Assembly (NCBI RefSeq): GCF_021538615.1
Contig: NZ_JAJHIZ010000002.1
Coordinates: forward strand, 806,001-870,000
Length of the DNA: 64,000 nt
From: Niabella agricola
GTDB taxonomy: Bacteria; Bacteroidota; Bacteroidia; Chitinophagales; Chitinophagaceae
Reading direction: 5' to 3'
Made by a program: the position numbers and the translations under genes. The notes under the pieces were generated by a model. It was not told the origin of the DNA. It ran no database searches and saw only the letters and a program-made list of their open reading frames with translations. Numbering within the stretch: position 1 is the first letter of the stretch; every line of letters begins with the position of its first letter. This document shows positions 1-11,549 of this stretch, in pieces.

Positions 1-1051
1 GTGTTTCCGCTGCGTGCCCTTCTTCATGTGCCGCATGTTCGTCGGCTCTATGTATGGATGGATCTGCAGCTACAATAAAAATATAGTCCTTTCCCTGGTA
101 ATTGACCAGCGCGGCATCCGGCACAGCCGGTGCCGTGCGGGTATTGAGACTGATATTTGCCGTTACGCCCATTCCATCAATCAGCCCGGTTTTATCACCG
201 GTAACCGAGGCATGCACGGGCACCGATTTGGTATCTCCTTCAAAGGCTGTTCCGATCGAAAATACGCTGGCATCGTATTCCTTACCGGGGTTGTTGGTGA
301 GCGTAAAATGAATGACCTGGCCCACACTGATCAGAGGCAGGTCTTTTTCATATACATTCAGATCGAGGTGGATAAGGGAATTATTCACCACCTCCGCGAT
401 GGGGGCGCTGATGGTTACATTGCTGCCGATTTGCGCCATTACTTTGCTCACCGTGCCGCTGATGGGAGCGCGTATGGCCAGTGTGGCGGAAAAAGAACGG
501 CCTGCTCCCAGGGTGCTAAGCTGCTGCTCAATGCCCGAGCGCTGGCTGCGCAGGGTTTTTAACTCTGTTTGGGCGCGCTGGTAGTTCTTAAGGGGCGCCG
601 CGTTGCCCTTGTACAGCTCCTGTTGGCGGGTTACCTCCAGCTCGGCCAGCTGGATCTGCGCATTGAGCTGCTGGAGCTGCTGCTGCAGGGGGATGAGGTC
701 TGGGTTTACGAGGGTGGCCAGCACCTGGCCCTTTTTTACAAATGCCCCGGGACGTACGTTGAGGGTACACAGCACTCCGCCTGACAAGGGGGTTACAAAG
801 GCCTTGTTTTCATTGGGCACGGTAAGCATTCCCATTGCCTTTACGGTTTGGGACAATTCTTTGTTTTCGATGGAACCCAGCTGCAGCCCGATGGATTTGA
901 TCTGGTCTGCGGTCATGGATACCCCATCCTCCGCATGGACTTCCGTTTCGGTGGCTTCTTTTTCTTCAGCAGCGGGCCCGGGTTTGCTGTTACAGGAAAA
1001 GAAGATGCAGGCAGCAAGGAATATCGGTAGTATAGGAATTGATTTCAACAT
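1..1051 (-). CDS. czcB: Heavy-metal RND efflux periplasmic adaptor (CzcB/CusB-like), 3'-truncated by window edge
   Basis: This is the membrane-fusion protein linking an inner-membrane RND pump to an outer-membrane TolC-type channel. About 350 residues are visible and the frame is still open at base 1. It begins with a lipoprotein-type signal (Cys at residue 15 or 20), then a lipoyl-like half motif (PGAFVKKGQVLATL), a coiled-coil hairpin rich in Gln and Leu (QQQLQQLNAQIQ), the second lipoyl half (IRAPISGTVSK) and the beta-barrel domain (DLNVYEKDLPLISVGQ). The last visible stretch is rich in His and acidic residues (DEHAAHEEGHAAET), as in adaptors of metal pumps, so a divalent metal such as Co, Zn, Cd, Cu or Ag is the probable substrate. 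It is the third gene of a minus-strand operon, about 10 bp after czcC. The family is clear; the metal is inference. Confidence 0.9.
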   Translation of the reverse strand, partial: MLKSIPILPIFLAACIFFSCNSKPGPAAEEKEATETEVHAEDGVSMTADQIKSIGLQLGSIENKELSQTVKAMGMLTVPNENKAFVTPLSGGVLCTLNVRPGAFVKKGQVLATLVNPDLIPLQQQLQQLNAQIQLAELEVTRQQELYKGNAAPLKNYQRAQTELKTLRSQRSGIEQQLSTLGAGRSFSATLAIRAPISGTVSKVMAQIGSNVTISAPIAEVVNNSLIHLDLNVYEKDLPLISVGQVIHFTLTNNPGKEYDASVFSIGTAFEGDTKSVPVHASVTGDKTGLIDGMGVTANISLNTRTAPAVPDAALVNYQGKDYIFIVAADPSIHRADEHAAHEEGHAAET

Positions 1052-1060
1052 GTGTTTGAA

Positions 1061-2263
1061 TTATTGATGAGTAAAATATAAGTACTGGATCACGGCCTGG
1101 TTGTACCGGTTCAAGGCGTCCAGGTAATTCTTTTGCATATCGGTGGCCTGGTTCAGGTATTGCGTGAGTTCCATAAAACTGATCTCGCCGCCCTTGTAGC
1201 CGATGGTAGCCGCCTGGATGATTTCTTCAGACTGGTTGAGGCCGCTGTTTTCATAATACTGCAAAAGGGCATCGGCCTGTGCGGTTTCTGCAAGAGCCTG
1301 CTGTTGCTGATGTTCCATTTTCTGAGCCTGCCATTCCAGATTTTTTTGCCGGGCCTCCATTTCCGCCTGCGCGGCGACGATTTTTTGCCTGTTGGCGCCT
1401 GCACCAAAAATGGGAATACCCAGGGAAACCGAAAATCCCGAATAAGGATTTTTCATTCCATACAGGGCCTGTGAAAAGAAGCGTCCCGAGAGCTCAGGTT
1501 TTACCGCATTTTTTTGAACACGGATATTGGAAGCGGCGATGTTTACCGTTTGCTGCTCAAGCGCCAGTAACGGATGGAGTTGCCCGTTTTCCCCGGCGGC
1601 AGGCAGCAATTTCTGCAAAGGTGCATCCACGGGTAACAGGAGCTGTTCCGTATTCAGCAGCAGCATGAGCTGTTGTTGCTGGATGCGCATTTCGTGCTGC
1701 ACCTCTTTTTCCTGTGCCTGCAGCTCCTTCAGCCGCTGTTCGGCAGCAATCTTTTCAATACCGGCGGCTTCTCCTTTCTGATACCGCAGTGTGGCTGCTT
1801 GCAACAACCCGCTGTACATACTATCCAGCCGGCGATACAACTGGTGGCGGTTTTCCAGGTACCAAAGCTGGTAATAAGCTTTCCGGACATCTTTTTTTAA
1901 TTGTACCGTAATAGCGGCGGTATTCATTTCATAATACCGCGCCTGTTCTTTAAAATATTGCTGCCGGGCTTTGTAAACACCGGGCCATTCCAGGCCCTGG
2001 CTCACACCGATCTTTAAAACGCCCTTGGCATTGCCGGGTTGCAGGTCTTCATTTTCTGCGAAGATGCCGGTATTGGTCAGCCCTTTGGCCGTTTTTGTAA
2101 GTGCATTGGCTTTTTTTAGTTCCGCTTTGTTGACTTCGTATTCGAGGTTGGCGCCGGCTGTATGCAGCGCTTCCTCAATGGTAATGCGCTGCGCGGCAGC
2201 GGGGATGGCACCGGTGCAAAGCAGGCCTAAATAAAGTATAAATGGATATAAGATCCGGTTCAT
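1061..2263 (-). CDS. czcC: TolC-family outer membrane efflux channel (CzcC-like)
   Basis: Outer-membrane factor of the metal efflux complex, about 400 residues. A signal peptide (MNRILYPFILYLGLLCTG) is followed by long Gln/Ala/Glu-rich alpha-helical stretches typical of the TolC barrel-tunnel fold, for example around AEQRLKELQAQEKEVQHE, and ends in tyrosine-rich sequence with a final aromatic segment. I chose the ATG at 2263 because a longer frame reading from 2302 would overlap czcA and places non-signal sequence before the hydrophobic leader. The start lies 4 bp after the czcA stop, so the two are co-transcribed and probably translationally coupled. In many Bacteroidota the pump and channel are fused in one polypeptide; here they are separate. 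Confidence 0.9.
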   Translation of the reverse strand: MNRILYPFILYLGLLCTGAIPAAAQRITIEEALHTAGANLEYEVNKAELKKANALTKTAKGLTNTGIFAENEDLQPGNAKGVLKIGVSQGLEWPGVYKARQQYFKEQARYYEMNTAAITVQLKKDVRKAYYQLWYLENRHQLYRRLDSMYSGLLQAATLRYQKGEAAGIEKIAAEQRLKELQAQEKEVQHEMRIQQQQLMLLLNTEQLLLPVDAPLQKLLPAAGENGQLHPLLALEQQTVNIAASNIRVQKNAVKPELSGRFFSQALYGMKNPYSGFSVSLGIPIFGAGANRQKIVAAQAEMEARQKNLEWQAQKMEHQQQQALAETAQADALLQYYENSGLNQSEEIIQAATIGYKGGEISFMELTQYLNQATDMQKNYLDALNRYNQAVIQYLYFTHQ

Positions 2264-2267
2264 AATT

Positions 2268-5429
<3,162 letters not shown>

Positions 5430-5524
5430 ATGAATGCGATTTATTGATGAAAATAGCCATGCCTCCTGGGCACACTTAAAACGGGTGCTGCTGCAAACAG
5501 CGCCAATGATGGCACGGTGTGTCT

Positions 5525-5538
5525 CCTGTACATACAGG
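5525..5538. promoter_or_regulatory. Small palindrome between DUF6660-like gene and czcA
   Basis: CCTGTA and TACAGG flank a 2-base centre, about 95 bp upstream of the czcA start. This is an operator-sized palindrome in a plausible place, but six-base arms can easily occur by chance. Confidence 0.2.
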
Positions 5539-5577
5539 CATAAACGGCTTACGGGATCAACCCGTCGCTAAACAGAA

Positions 5578-5898
5578 TCAGCAAAGAGGTTTGGGTGGCT
5601 GCCAGACCGGAACTTTAAAACCGGCAAGGTACTGGTCTGCATAAAGAGCGGTTTTAAAACCGGCGGGCATCAGGGCCCCGGGGTTAACGGCCGGCGCCAG
5701 GGGGATTTTCGCCACAACAGAACTACAGCAATTGCACAAACAGAGAGGCGTGCAATGTTCTGTGGTGTGTGTATGATTGGAAGCTGTTTGAAGCGTGATA
5801 CCTGCATCGCTGCCGGTACAGGCATCCCCGTCATCCGAACAGGGAACGGCGGTAAGCGATAACAGGTAAAACCCAAAAAGAAACAGGAACCATTTCAT
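5578..5898 (-). CDS. Small secreted Cys/His-rich protein, DUF6660-like
   Basis: A 106-residue protein with an N-terminal hydrophobic leader (KWFLFLFGFYLLSLTAV), a Cys/Asp stretch (PCSDDGDACTGSD) and a central HTHTTEHCTPLCLCNCCSS cluster of His and Cys that would suit metal binding. Small proteins of this shape commonly precede czcA-type operons in Bacteroidota; DUF6660 is the family I associate with them. I use the ATG at 5898, since the frame upstream to 5907 opens only with TTG. The role is unknown; a periplasmic metal sensor or chaperone for the adjoining pump is an inference from position and composition only. Confidence 0.75.
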   Translation of the reverse strand: MKWFLFLFGFYLLSLTAVPCSDDGDACTGSDAGITLQTASNHTHTTEHCTPLCLCNCCSSVVAKIPLAPAVNPGALMPAGFKTALYADQYLAGFKVPVWQPPKPLC

Positions 5899-5907
5899 CG
5901 GAGGCAA

Positions 5908-6254
5908 AGCTAAAACATCGCAGATTGCCGGACAAATAATCCGCTGATTTTTAATGTAACCATAGTGCAGAATCGGGAAAGGTGGGATCAGTGACCGGGG
6001 GGGTAGTGATCAGCCAGCATCTCCTGGCATTAAGGTCCCATTGTTTTTTGTAATTTGATCTTTGTATTTTTCTGGCTGATTGAGTTTTGTATTTTTTAGC
6101 AGGTGGCGTGCAGCATTCAGCTTTTAGCATTCAGCCGGGTGTTCATTTTTGCTGTTATCTTGTTTTTTGCTATTTGAATTTTGTATCTTTTAGCAAATGG
6201 CGGAACCGGATTTTAACATCAGGCATGCAGTACTTAGCATGTAGAATTTAGTAT
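5908..6254. other. Gene-free spacer with degenerate AT-rich direct repeats
   Basis: I see no gene here. The stretch holds two related copies of a roughly 25-bp phrase containing TTTTGTAT.TTTTAGCA (about 6083-6107 and 6176-6201) and short repeats of AGCATTCAG near 6113-6133. Such low-complexity phrases recur in other spacers of this window. Confidence 0.5.
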
Positions 6255-7049
6255 TCAACCCTGCCTCCTGTATCCTTTTTCCTCCAGCACCTGCACGGCG
6301 TTTTTATAAGTGATTTCGAGCATCTGCGGGATACCCTTTTTGTCGAAAAGGCTGAATTGGGTCATGCCGGGCGGATCAAAGAACAGGTCGCAGGCATGGG
6401 CCTTGGAATAGACAGACTTCCCGATTGCCAGGTGCACCACCCGGTCGAACACCTTGCGGGCGCTTATCTTTTGCATATCGTCGTACATCAATGAGTTTAC
6501 ATGGGAGCCGATCAGCACATCACATTTGTTGTAAATGGGTTCGATGGGGAAGTTGTTGAGGATGCCTCCGTCCATGTATACTTTATTGCCGATCCGGATG
6601 GGAGGAAAGATATAGGGGATGCTCGCCGACGCCAGCAGGGCCTGGAAGAGTTTTCCATCCGAGAAATATTCCGTTCTGCCGTTGGTGATTTCTGTTGCTG
6701 CAACATACAACGGCGTTTTGAGCACGTTAAAGTTGTCGTCGGAAAATGATTCTTTAAAGATCCGCTGCAAAAAAAGGGTATTAAAAATGCCGGTAGTACC
6801 CAGGCGGAAAGAAGACCTCGAAAAAAAGGAGGTTTTTATTGCGATATCCTGCATTTGTTGCGGCGAGAAGCCGGCTGCGTAGAAGGCCCCGATAATGGCA
6901 CCCGCGCTGCTTCCGGATATCACGCGGGGTTTGAGGCCAAACTCTTCCAGTGCTTTTAATACACCGATGTGCGCCACACCGCGCATGCCGCCGCCGGAAA
7001 GGGTAAGGCCAATAGTTTTTTGTTTTTTTCGAAACGGAAAGAGGCTCAT
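6255..7049 (-). CDS. Patatin-like phospholipase (RssA/YlbK-type)
   Basis: A 264-residue patatin-domain acyl hydrolase, probably a lipid or phospholipid esterase in the cytoplasm, since no signal peptide is present. The oxyanion loop is LSGGGMRG (residues 18-25), the nucleophile elbow is GSSAG with Ser48, and the catalytic Asp is in MDGG (Asp160), so the Ser-Asp dyad is complete. The length is typical of short bacterial single-domain patatins without a membrane barrel. It stands alone, with more than 300 bp of repeat-rich spacer on each side. The substrate cannot be told from sequence. Confidence 0.9.
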   Translation of the reverse strand: MSLFPFRKKQKTIGLTLSGGGMRGVAHIGVLKALEEFGLKPRVISGSSAGAIIGAFYAAGFSPQQMQDIAIKTSFFSRSSFRLGTTGIFNTLFLQRIFKESFSDDNFNVLKTPLYVAATEITNGRTEYFSDGKLFQALLASASIPYIFPPIRIGNKVYMDGGILNNFPIEPIYNKCDVLIGSHVNSLMYDDMQKISARKVFDRVVHLAIGKSVYSKAHACDLFFDPPGMTQFSLFDKKGIPQMLEITYKNAVQVLEEKGYRRQG

Positions 7050-7120
7050 AATGGAGTGATGAATATAAAATCTAAAATAAGGAATTTAAAATTTCTGAAG
7101 CGAAGATGTTTCAAATGGGA

Positions 7121-7261
7121 GCATTCCAAATTGTAATGATCGATTGTAAGGATCGTCATGCCGACCGTAATGGAGGCATCTGCCCAATATATATAAGACC
7201 GCTCCCTACGGTTGGGTTGAGGTCCAAAAAAATAATTGCTTCATGTGGCTATTTGGAATGC
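7121..7261. repeat. 141-bp segment with 11-bp terminal inverted repeats (MITE-like)
   Basis: GCATTCCAAAT at 7121-7131 is the exact reverse complement of ATTTGGAATGC at 7251-7261. Inside are a nearly perfect tandem 13-mer (ATTGTAATGATCG then ATTGTAAGGATCG) and smaller hairpins such as ATGCC/GGCAT. Imperfect 12-bp direct repeats (10 of 12 bases, TTTCAAATGGGA and TTTCAGATGAGA) lie outside at 7109-7120 and 7265-7276, which could be a decayed target duplication. No transposase gene is in the window. Confidence 0.4.
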
Positions 7262-7320
7262 ACCTTTCAGATGAGATAAGGTTGCTGGCAAGGAATGCGC
7301 TTCTTAATAGCGGTTGAGAT

Positions 7321-7411
7321 TTTACCGCTAAGGCCGCAATGGGCCTAAGACATTCATCATTATGGCCCTCGTTGCGCTCCTTCGTGCACTGCGCGGTTAA
7401 ATTCCAACCGC
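7321..7411. repeat. Solitary structured intergenic repeat (CGCAA family)
   Basis: TTTACCGC (7321-7328) can pair with GCGGTTAAA (7393-7401, one bulge). Inside that, GCAA-GGGCC (7336-7345) can pair with GGCCC-TTGC (7364-7375). It ends in GCGGTT-7 nt-AACCGC, the same junction hairpin seen in the tandem array near 37 kb. The order of stems matches the two arrays listed below. Confidence 0.45.
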
Positions 7412-7538
7412 AAAGAACGCAGATTTTTTTGCTAGGGTCGCTATAGAAAGACCGCGGAACGTATCAGCGCTTCTTCGCGTTTAAATTTAAAACTGCGTTG
7501 GCCGCTATGCCTGTTCTGTAAAGTATAAAACAGCCGGT

Positions 7539-8732
7539 TTATTGTTCAAACAGTGCGAAGCTGCCCCCCGTCCAGATCTTGTCTTTATTAAACCGTACAC
7601 CGATCATCTTTCCCTTGCTCAGGCGCGCGAGGTTATTTACGGGCCGGGGCCGGGCGGCGCTATCTTCCCAGAAATAAAAAATGCGTATTTCAGATTTGGC
7701 GGGCTCGTCGGGGGTTTGAATTACCGCCGCGTATTCCACTTTTTTCTGCAGGATCCAGTTCTCCGGGTCTTTGATGGCATTGATGTCGTCAGGCGTTACA
7801 TCGATAACCACACCCTGTCCGGCAAAAGAAAATAATGGTTTTAATACATAGTGTTCCAGGTCCCGGGGAATGGTTTTTACATCACTCAAAAAGCGGGTTT
7901 CCGGTATATTGGGGTGCTCGATCATGGGCAGGGTAAATTTACTGATCCGGTAAAACCAGTTGGGATGCGTTACCCATTCTACATCCAGGTCTTCAAACAG
8001 GATTTTTGCTTTTTCCTGTACCGCGGGTTCCTGTTGCTGCAGCTCATCGAAGATCACCCGGTTATAAATCCGTTTGATGCGCGTTTCCTTCCCGTCTTTT
8101 AAATAGAACAACTGATTCCCCTTCCGGATTAGTTCCGTAATACATACCATTTTTATACCCAGGTAGTCTTCCGTGCAATAAAAATCAATATTGGTTTTTT
8201 GCTGTTGCGGAAAGATCTCCAGCAGGATGACGTTTTCGGGATCTTCCGCTGCCACTACGATCTTCCTGAACAGGTCCAGGTAGGTTTCCCGGTTGAGTGA
8301 GTCCAGGTAGGAAGAATAGCCCGGCGGAATGCCAAAATGCGCGTTGAAGACATCGTCGAGCAATACCTGGTAACCAAACAGGGTGGGGAAGCCCTGCATT
8401 TCGATCAGTTGCGGCTCCAGCTCGCCTTTTGAATTGCGGCAAACACCAAAATCAAAGGCAATAAAATGCGGATGGCCGTTTTCATTGGGCACACGGAACT
8501 GTTCCGGTATGGCCCGTGCTGTTTTTTCTTTAAAATCCGGCTGTATCAGTACATCCACGATCTGCTCGCAGGCATCAATCATTTGCCGGGAGAAGCTCCG
8601 GGGAACAAAAACGGGCGTTTCGGCGATCCGGAACTCGATCGGACTGCGATATCCGTTCAACGCCTGTACAAAATCCTGGAATTTTTCTTCGGTGAATGCC
8701 GCATTATAAGCCTGTCTGAGTTCCGGAACCAT
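7539..8732 (-). CDS. ATP-grasp-like protein of unknown substrate
   Basis: About 397 residues. The C-terminal half has an ATP-grasp look: HYVLKPLFSFAGQGVVIDV resembles the nucleotide-binding Lys/Gly-loop segment, NWILQKKVEYA the hinge, and SEIRIFYFW a later strand. The N-terminal half (HFIAFDFGVC, PQLIEMQGFPTLFGYQ) resembles the pre-ATP-grasp part of circularly permuted peptide-ligase-like enzymes such as glutathionylspermidine synthase. I take the ATG at 8732; the frame extends to 8753 only with a TTG start. No neighbour hints at a pathway. It may ligate an amine to a carboxylate, but the substrate is unknown and the fold assignment is by eye. Confidence 0.65.
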   Translation of the reverse strand: MVPELRQAYNAAFTEEKFQDFVQALNGYRSPIEFRIAETPVFVPRSFSRQMIDACEQIVDVLIQPDFKEKTARAIPEQFRVPNENGHPHFIAFDFGVCRNSKGELEPQLIEMQGFPTLFGYQVLLDDVFNAHFGIPPGYSSYLDSLNRETYLDLFRKIVVAAEDPENVILLEIFPQQQKTNIDFYCTEDYLGIKMVCITELIRKGNQLFYLKDGKETRIKRIYNRVIFDELQQQEPAVQEKAKILFEDLDVEWVTHPNWFYRISKFTLPMIEHPNIPETRFLSDVKTIPRDLEHYVLKPLFSFAGQGVVIDVTPDDINAIKDPENWILQKKVEYAAVIQTPDEPAKSEIRIFYFWEDSAARPRPVNNLARLSKGKMIGVRFNKDKIWTGGSFALFEQ

Positions 8733-8757
8733 AGTGTCAATTTGTGTTAACAAGATA

Positions 8758-8890
8758 CTGTTTTAAATTGAGATTTGAATATTCAGATTTCAGAATTCAG
8801 AATCCGGTTTTGAGATCAGATTTTAGATTTTAGTATTTAGATTTTAGAATTTAGTATTTGAGATTTCGAGCTTAGAACTTGAGTTTTCTT
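8758..8890. repeat. Low-complexity GATTTTAG-type repeat upstream of ABC transporter
   Basis: About 120 bp of imperfect short repeats built on ATTTAGA, GATTTTAG and CAGAATTCAG fill the gap between two divergent genes. Similar phrases occur near 6230 and 16945. No reading frame of note. Confidence 0.5.
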
Positions 8891-8903
8891 TTACTTTGCA
8901 TTT

Positions 8904-10745
8904 ATGAAGCACTTAGGCGCGCTGGGAAAATATTTCTGGAAGTATCGGGTACGGTTGGGAGCGGGTATTCTTTTTGTGGCCTTGTCCAATTACTTCAACG
9001 TATTGTCGCCCCAGCTGATGCGTTTTATTGTCAACTATGTCGATCAGTCGCTGACGCTTACCGGAAGCACGCATCTTGCAGAAGCGCGGGGTTATGATGT
9101 ACTGGTGCGGAAGATTGTTGAGTGGGTCACGGGATTCAGCAGCATTGCACAGGTGGTGTTGATTGCCAGCATTATCATCCTGGTTATGGCCTTGCTGCGG
9201 GGCTTTTTTATGTTCCTGATGCGGCAAACCATTATTGTAATGAGCCGCCACATCGAATATGACCAGAAAAATGAAGTATATACCCAGTATCAGCGGCTGG
9301 ACAGCCTTTTTTTTAAACAGCATACCATCGGTGACCTGATGAACCGGATTGCGGAAGATGTAAGCCGGGTACGCATCTTCACCGGGCCGGCGATTATGTA
9401 TATCGTAAACCTGGTTACCGTTATTGTACTCAGCGTGTTTTTTATGGTACAAAGCAGCCTGGAGCTGACGATCTACGTGCTCATTCCCTTGCCCGTGCTG
9501 GCGGTGATCATTTATTTTGTAAACAGCAATATTCATAAAAAAAGCGAACGGATCCAGGCCGCCCTGTCGGACCTGACCACCAATGCCCAGGAGTCCTATT
9601 CCGGGATCCGGGTAATCAAATCCTTCGTACAGGAAAATGCTATGTTCCGCTTTTTCGCCGTTAACAGTGAACAATACCGGAAAAATGCCATTGCGCTGGC
9701 CCGGGTGGAAGCCATTTACTTTCCTTCCATTCAGCTGCTGATCGGTATCAGCACCCTGTTTACCATTATGATCGGCGGGCTTTATTACATCCATCATGAG
9801 CACAACATCACCCTGGGTACCATCGTGGAATTTATTGTGTATGTAAACATGCTCACTTTCCCTGTAAGTGCCATCGGGCTAACGGCCAGCATGGTTCAGC
9901 GGGCTGCGGCGTCCCAGAAGCGGCTCAATGAGTTCCTGGATATTGTACCGGAGATAAAGAATGAAACCGGCGCCACACCGGTTCCGCTCGACGGAACAAT
10001 CGCTTTCCACAATGTTCATTTTACATATCCCGATACCGGGATCCGGGCTTTGCAGCAGTTCGACCTGGAGCTCCGGAAAGGAGAGAAGATTGCCATAACA
10101 GGAAAAACCGGCAGCGGTAAAACAACGGTTGCGCAGCTGCTGCTGCGGATGTATGATACCAATGAAGGCACCATCGTCATGCATAACCGGAATATCCGGG
10201 ATATGGATGTTTTCTCACTGCGGGAGCAGATTGCGTATGTGCCCCAGGATGTGTTCTTATTCAGCGATACCGTGGAAAATAATATCCGGTTCGGGAAGCC
10301 CGGTGCTACAAGGGCCGAAGTGGTTGCTGCAGCTGAAATTGCGGGTGTGGCGGGTGAAATAGACGGGTTTGAAAAAGGATACGACACGATGATCGGGGAA
10401 CGCGGGGTTACCCTCAGCGGCGGACAGAAGCAACGGATTTCTATTGCAAGGGCCCTGATCAAGGAATCGGCGTTGGTTATTTTTGATGATTCGCTGAGCG
10501 CAGTAGATGCCAAAACAGAAAAGGAGATCATGGGCCGGCTGAATGAATACCTGGAGGAGAAAACCGCAATCATCATCACACACCGGGTATTTTCCCTGCT
10601 TTCTTTCGACAGGATTATTGTATTGGATGAAGGCCGCATTGCCGAACAGGGTTCTCATGAAGCACTGATGAAAATCCCCGGAGGGTTTTATGCCCGGTTG
10701 TACCAGCGACAGCAAATGGGACTGGGCGCGGAGGAGGCCGGCTGA
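8904..10745 (+). CDS. ABC exporter, fused permease and ATPase (MsbA/MdlB-like)
   Basis: A 613-residue half-transporter: six membrane helices in residues 1 to about 320 (type IV exporter fold), then one nucleotide-binding domain. Walker A is GKTGSGKTT near residue 400, the signature LSGGQKQR near 503, Walker B ALVIFDDSLSAVD near 524 and the H-loop IIITHR near 556, all intact. It should work as a homodimer exporting lipids, peptides or drugs; MsbA-like lipid flipping is possible but not shown. A near-consensus -7 box (TTACTTTG, 8891-8898) ends only five bases before the ATG, so the leader would be very short. The gene is monocistronic and diverges from the ATP-grasp-like gene. Confidence 0.92.
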   Translation: MKHLGALGKYFWKYRVRLGAGILFVALSNYFNVLSPQLMRFIVNYVDQSLTLTGSTHLAEARGYDVLVRKIVEWVTGFSSIAQVVLIASIIILVMALLRGFFMFLMRQTIIVMSRHIEYDQKNEVYTQYQRLDSLFFKQHTIGDLMNRIAEDVSRVRIFTGPAIMYIVNLVTVIVLSVFFMVQSSLELTIYVLIPLPVLAVIIYFVNSNIHKKSERIQAALSDLTTNAQESYSGIRVIKSFVQENAMFRFFAVNSEQYRKNAIALARVEAIYFPSIQLLIGISTLFTIMIGGLYYIHHEHNITLGTIVEFIVYVNMLTFPVSAIGLTASMVQRAAASQKRLNEFLDIVPEIKNETGATPVPLDGTIAFHNVHFTYPDTGIRALQQFDLELRKGEKIAITGKTGSGKTTVAQLLLRMYDTNEGTIVMHNRNIRDMDVFSLREQIAYVPQDVFLFSDTVENNIRFGKPGATRAEVVAAAEIAGVAGEIDGFEKGYDTMIGERGVTLSGGQKQRISIARALIKESALVIFDDSLSAVDAKTEKEIMGRLNEYLEEKTAIIITHRVFSLLSFDRIIVLDEGRIAEQGSHEALMKIPGGFYARLYQRQQMGLGAEEAG

Positions 10746-10975
10746 TGCCGGTTGCTGCAAACAGTAACCGGGTTCCGGAGCAAACGGGCATTTGCAGGAT
10801 CTTATCAATGTGCCTGCTTCGGGCGGGAGAAAATGCAGGCTCGCCCCCGGCTCTTTGCAAATTGGTGTGGTTTGCCGGAAAACCTGCTTATAGATGCCTG
10901 ATTTTCTGCATATAAAAATTGTTTAAAAAAATATGGTAAAACTTCAATAAATTTAATTTTTATTGAAAACATACA

Positions 10976-10983
10976 TATATTTG
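10976..10983 (+). promoter_or_regulatory. Promoter -7 box for the PUR-family gene
   Basis: TATATTTG is an exact TAnnTTTG match, about 37 bp before the GTG start. The -33 region is only a weak TTTA about 20 bp upstream. Confidence 0.5.
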
Positions 10984-11020
10984 TTTGTGTATTAATCTTT
11001 CTACTTAAAAAAAGAAACAC

Positions 11021-11503
11021 GTGGAGAACGAGCATAACGATCGTAAATTGGAGAGCATCTACAGCAAGAGACTCCGTGCCGGAAAAAGAAGGACCTACTT
11101 CTTTGACGTAAGGTCTACGAAGGGAAATGACTATTACCTTACTATTACAGAAAGCCGCAAGCGTTTTGATGATAACGGGTATGACCGTCATAAAGTGTTC
11201 CTGTACAAAGAGGATTTTAATAAGTTCCTGAAAGCATTGAATGAGGCCATCGATTATGTAAAAACAGACCTGATGCCCGATTTTAACTTTGATGCATTCA
11301 ATCATGAAGATTATGATGAAGAGGGTGGCCCCGTAGCGTACCAGCCGGCTCCTGTTGCCGCTCCCGCTGCACCGCCGGCAACGCCGGATGAAGCGGCGCC
11401 TGCAGCACCTGTTACTGCTGAAAAAGCGGAGGAGGTGCATACGCCTGCTTCACAGGACGATGCTCCTGCTTCCGGTACTCATGAAGAGGTGGAAAAATGG
11501 TAA
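11021..11503 (+). CDS. PUR family DNA/RNA-binding protein (DUF3276), GTG start
   Basis: A 160-residue protein. Residues about 10-90 match the Bacteroidota PUR/DUF3276 family, related to the single PUR repeats of eukaryotic PUR-alpha and Borrelia BpuR: RRTYFFDVRSTKGNDYYLTITESRK is followed by VFLYKEDFNKFLKALNEAIDYV. It probably binds single-stranded nucleic acid and acts as a regulator. The C-terminal third is a low-complexity Ala/Pro/Glu-rich tail (APAAPPATPDEAAPAAP) with no fold. The start is GTG; there is no in-frame ATG before the conserved domain. A strong hairpin terminator follows directly, so it is monocistronic. Confidence 0.88.
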   Translation: MENEHNDRKLESIYSKRLRAGKRRTYFFDVRSTKGNDYYLTITESRKRFDDNGYDRHKVFLYKEDFNKFLKALNEAIDYVKTDLMPDFNFDAFNHEDYDEEGGPVAYQPAPVAAPAAPPATPDEAAPAAPVTAEKAEEVHTPASQDDAPASGTHEEVEKW

Positions 11504-11525
11504 GACCTGTTTAAAGATAAAATTA

Positions 11526-11549
11526 AAGCCGCCTCCGGGTGGCTTTTTT
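11526..11549 (+). terminator. Rho-independent terminator after PUR-family gene
   Basis: AAGCCGCC and GGTGGCTT pair over a TCCG tetraloop (one G-T pair) and are followed by a run of T, 23 bases after the stop codon. Confidence 0.85.

Larger units (their letters stand above)
7050..7538. other. Gene-free spacer holding two putative repeat elements
   Basis: This 490-bp stretch has no convincing gene. It contains a 141-bp segment bounded by an 11-bp perfect inverted repeat (7121-7261) and, next to it, a solitary copy of the structured CGCAA-type repeat (7321-7411). Both are listed separately. Confidence 0.6.
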
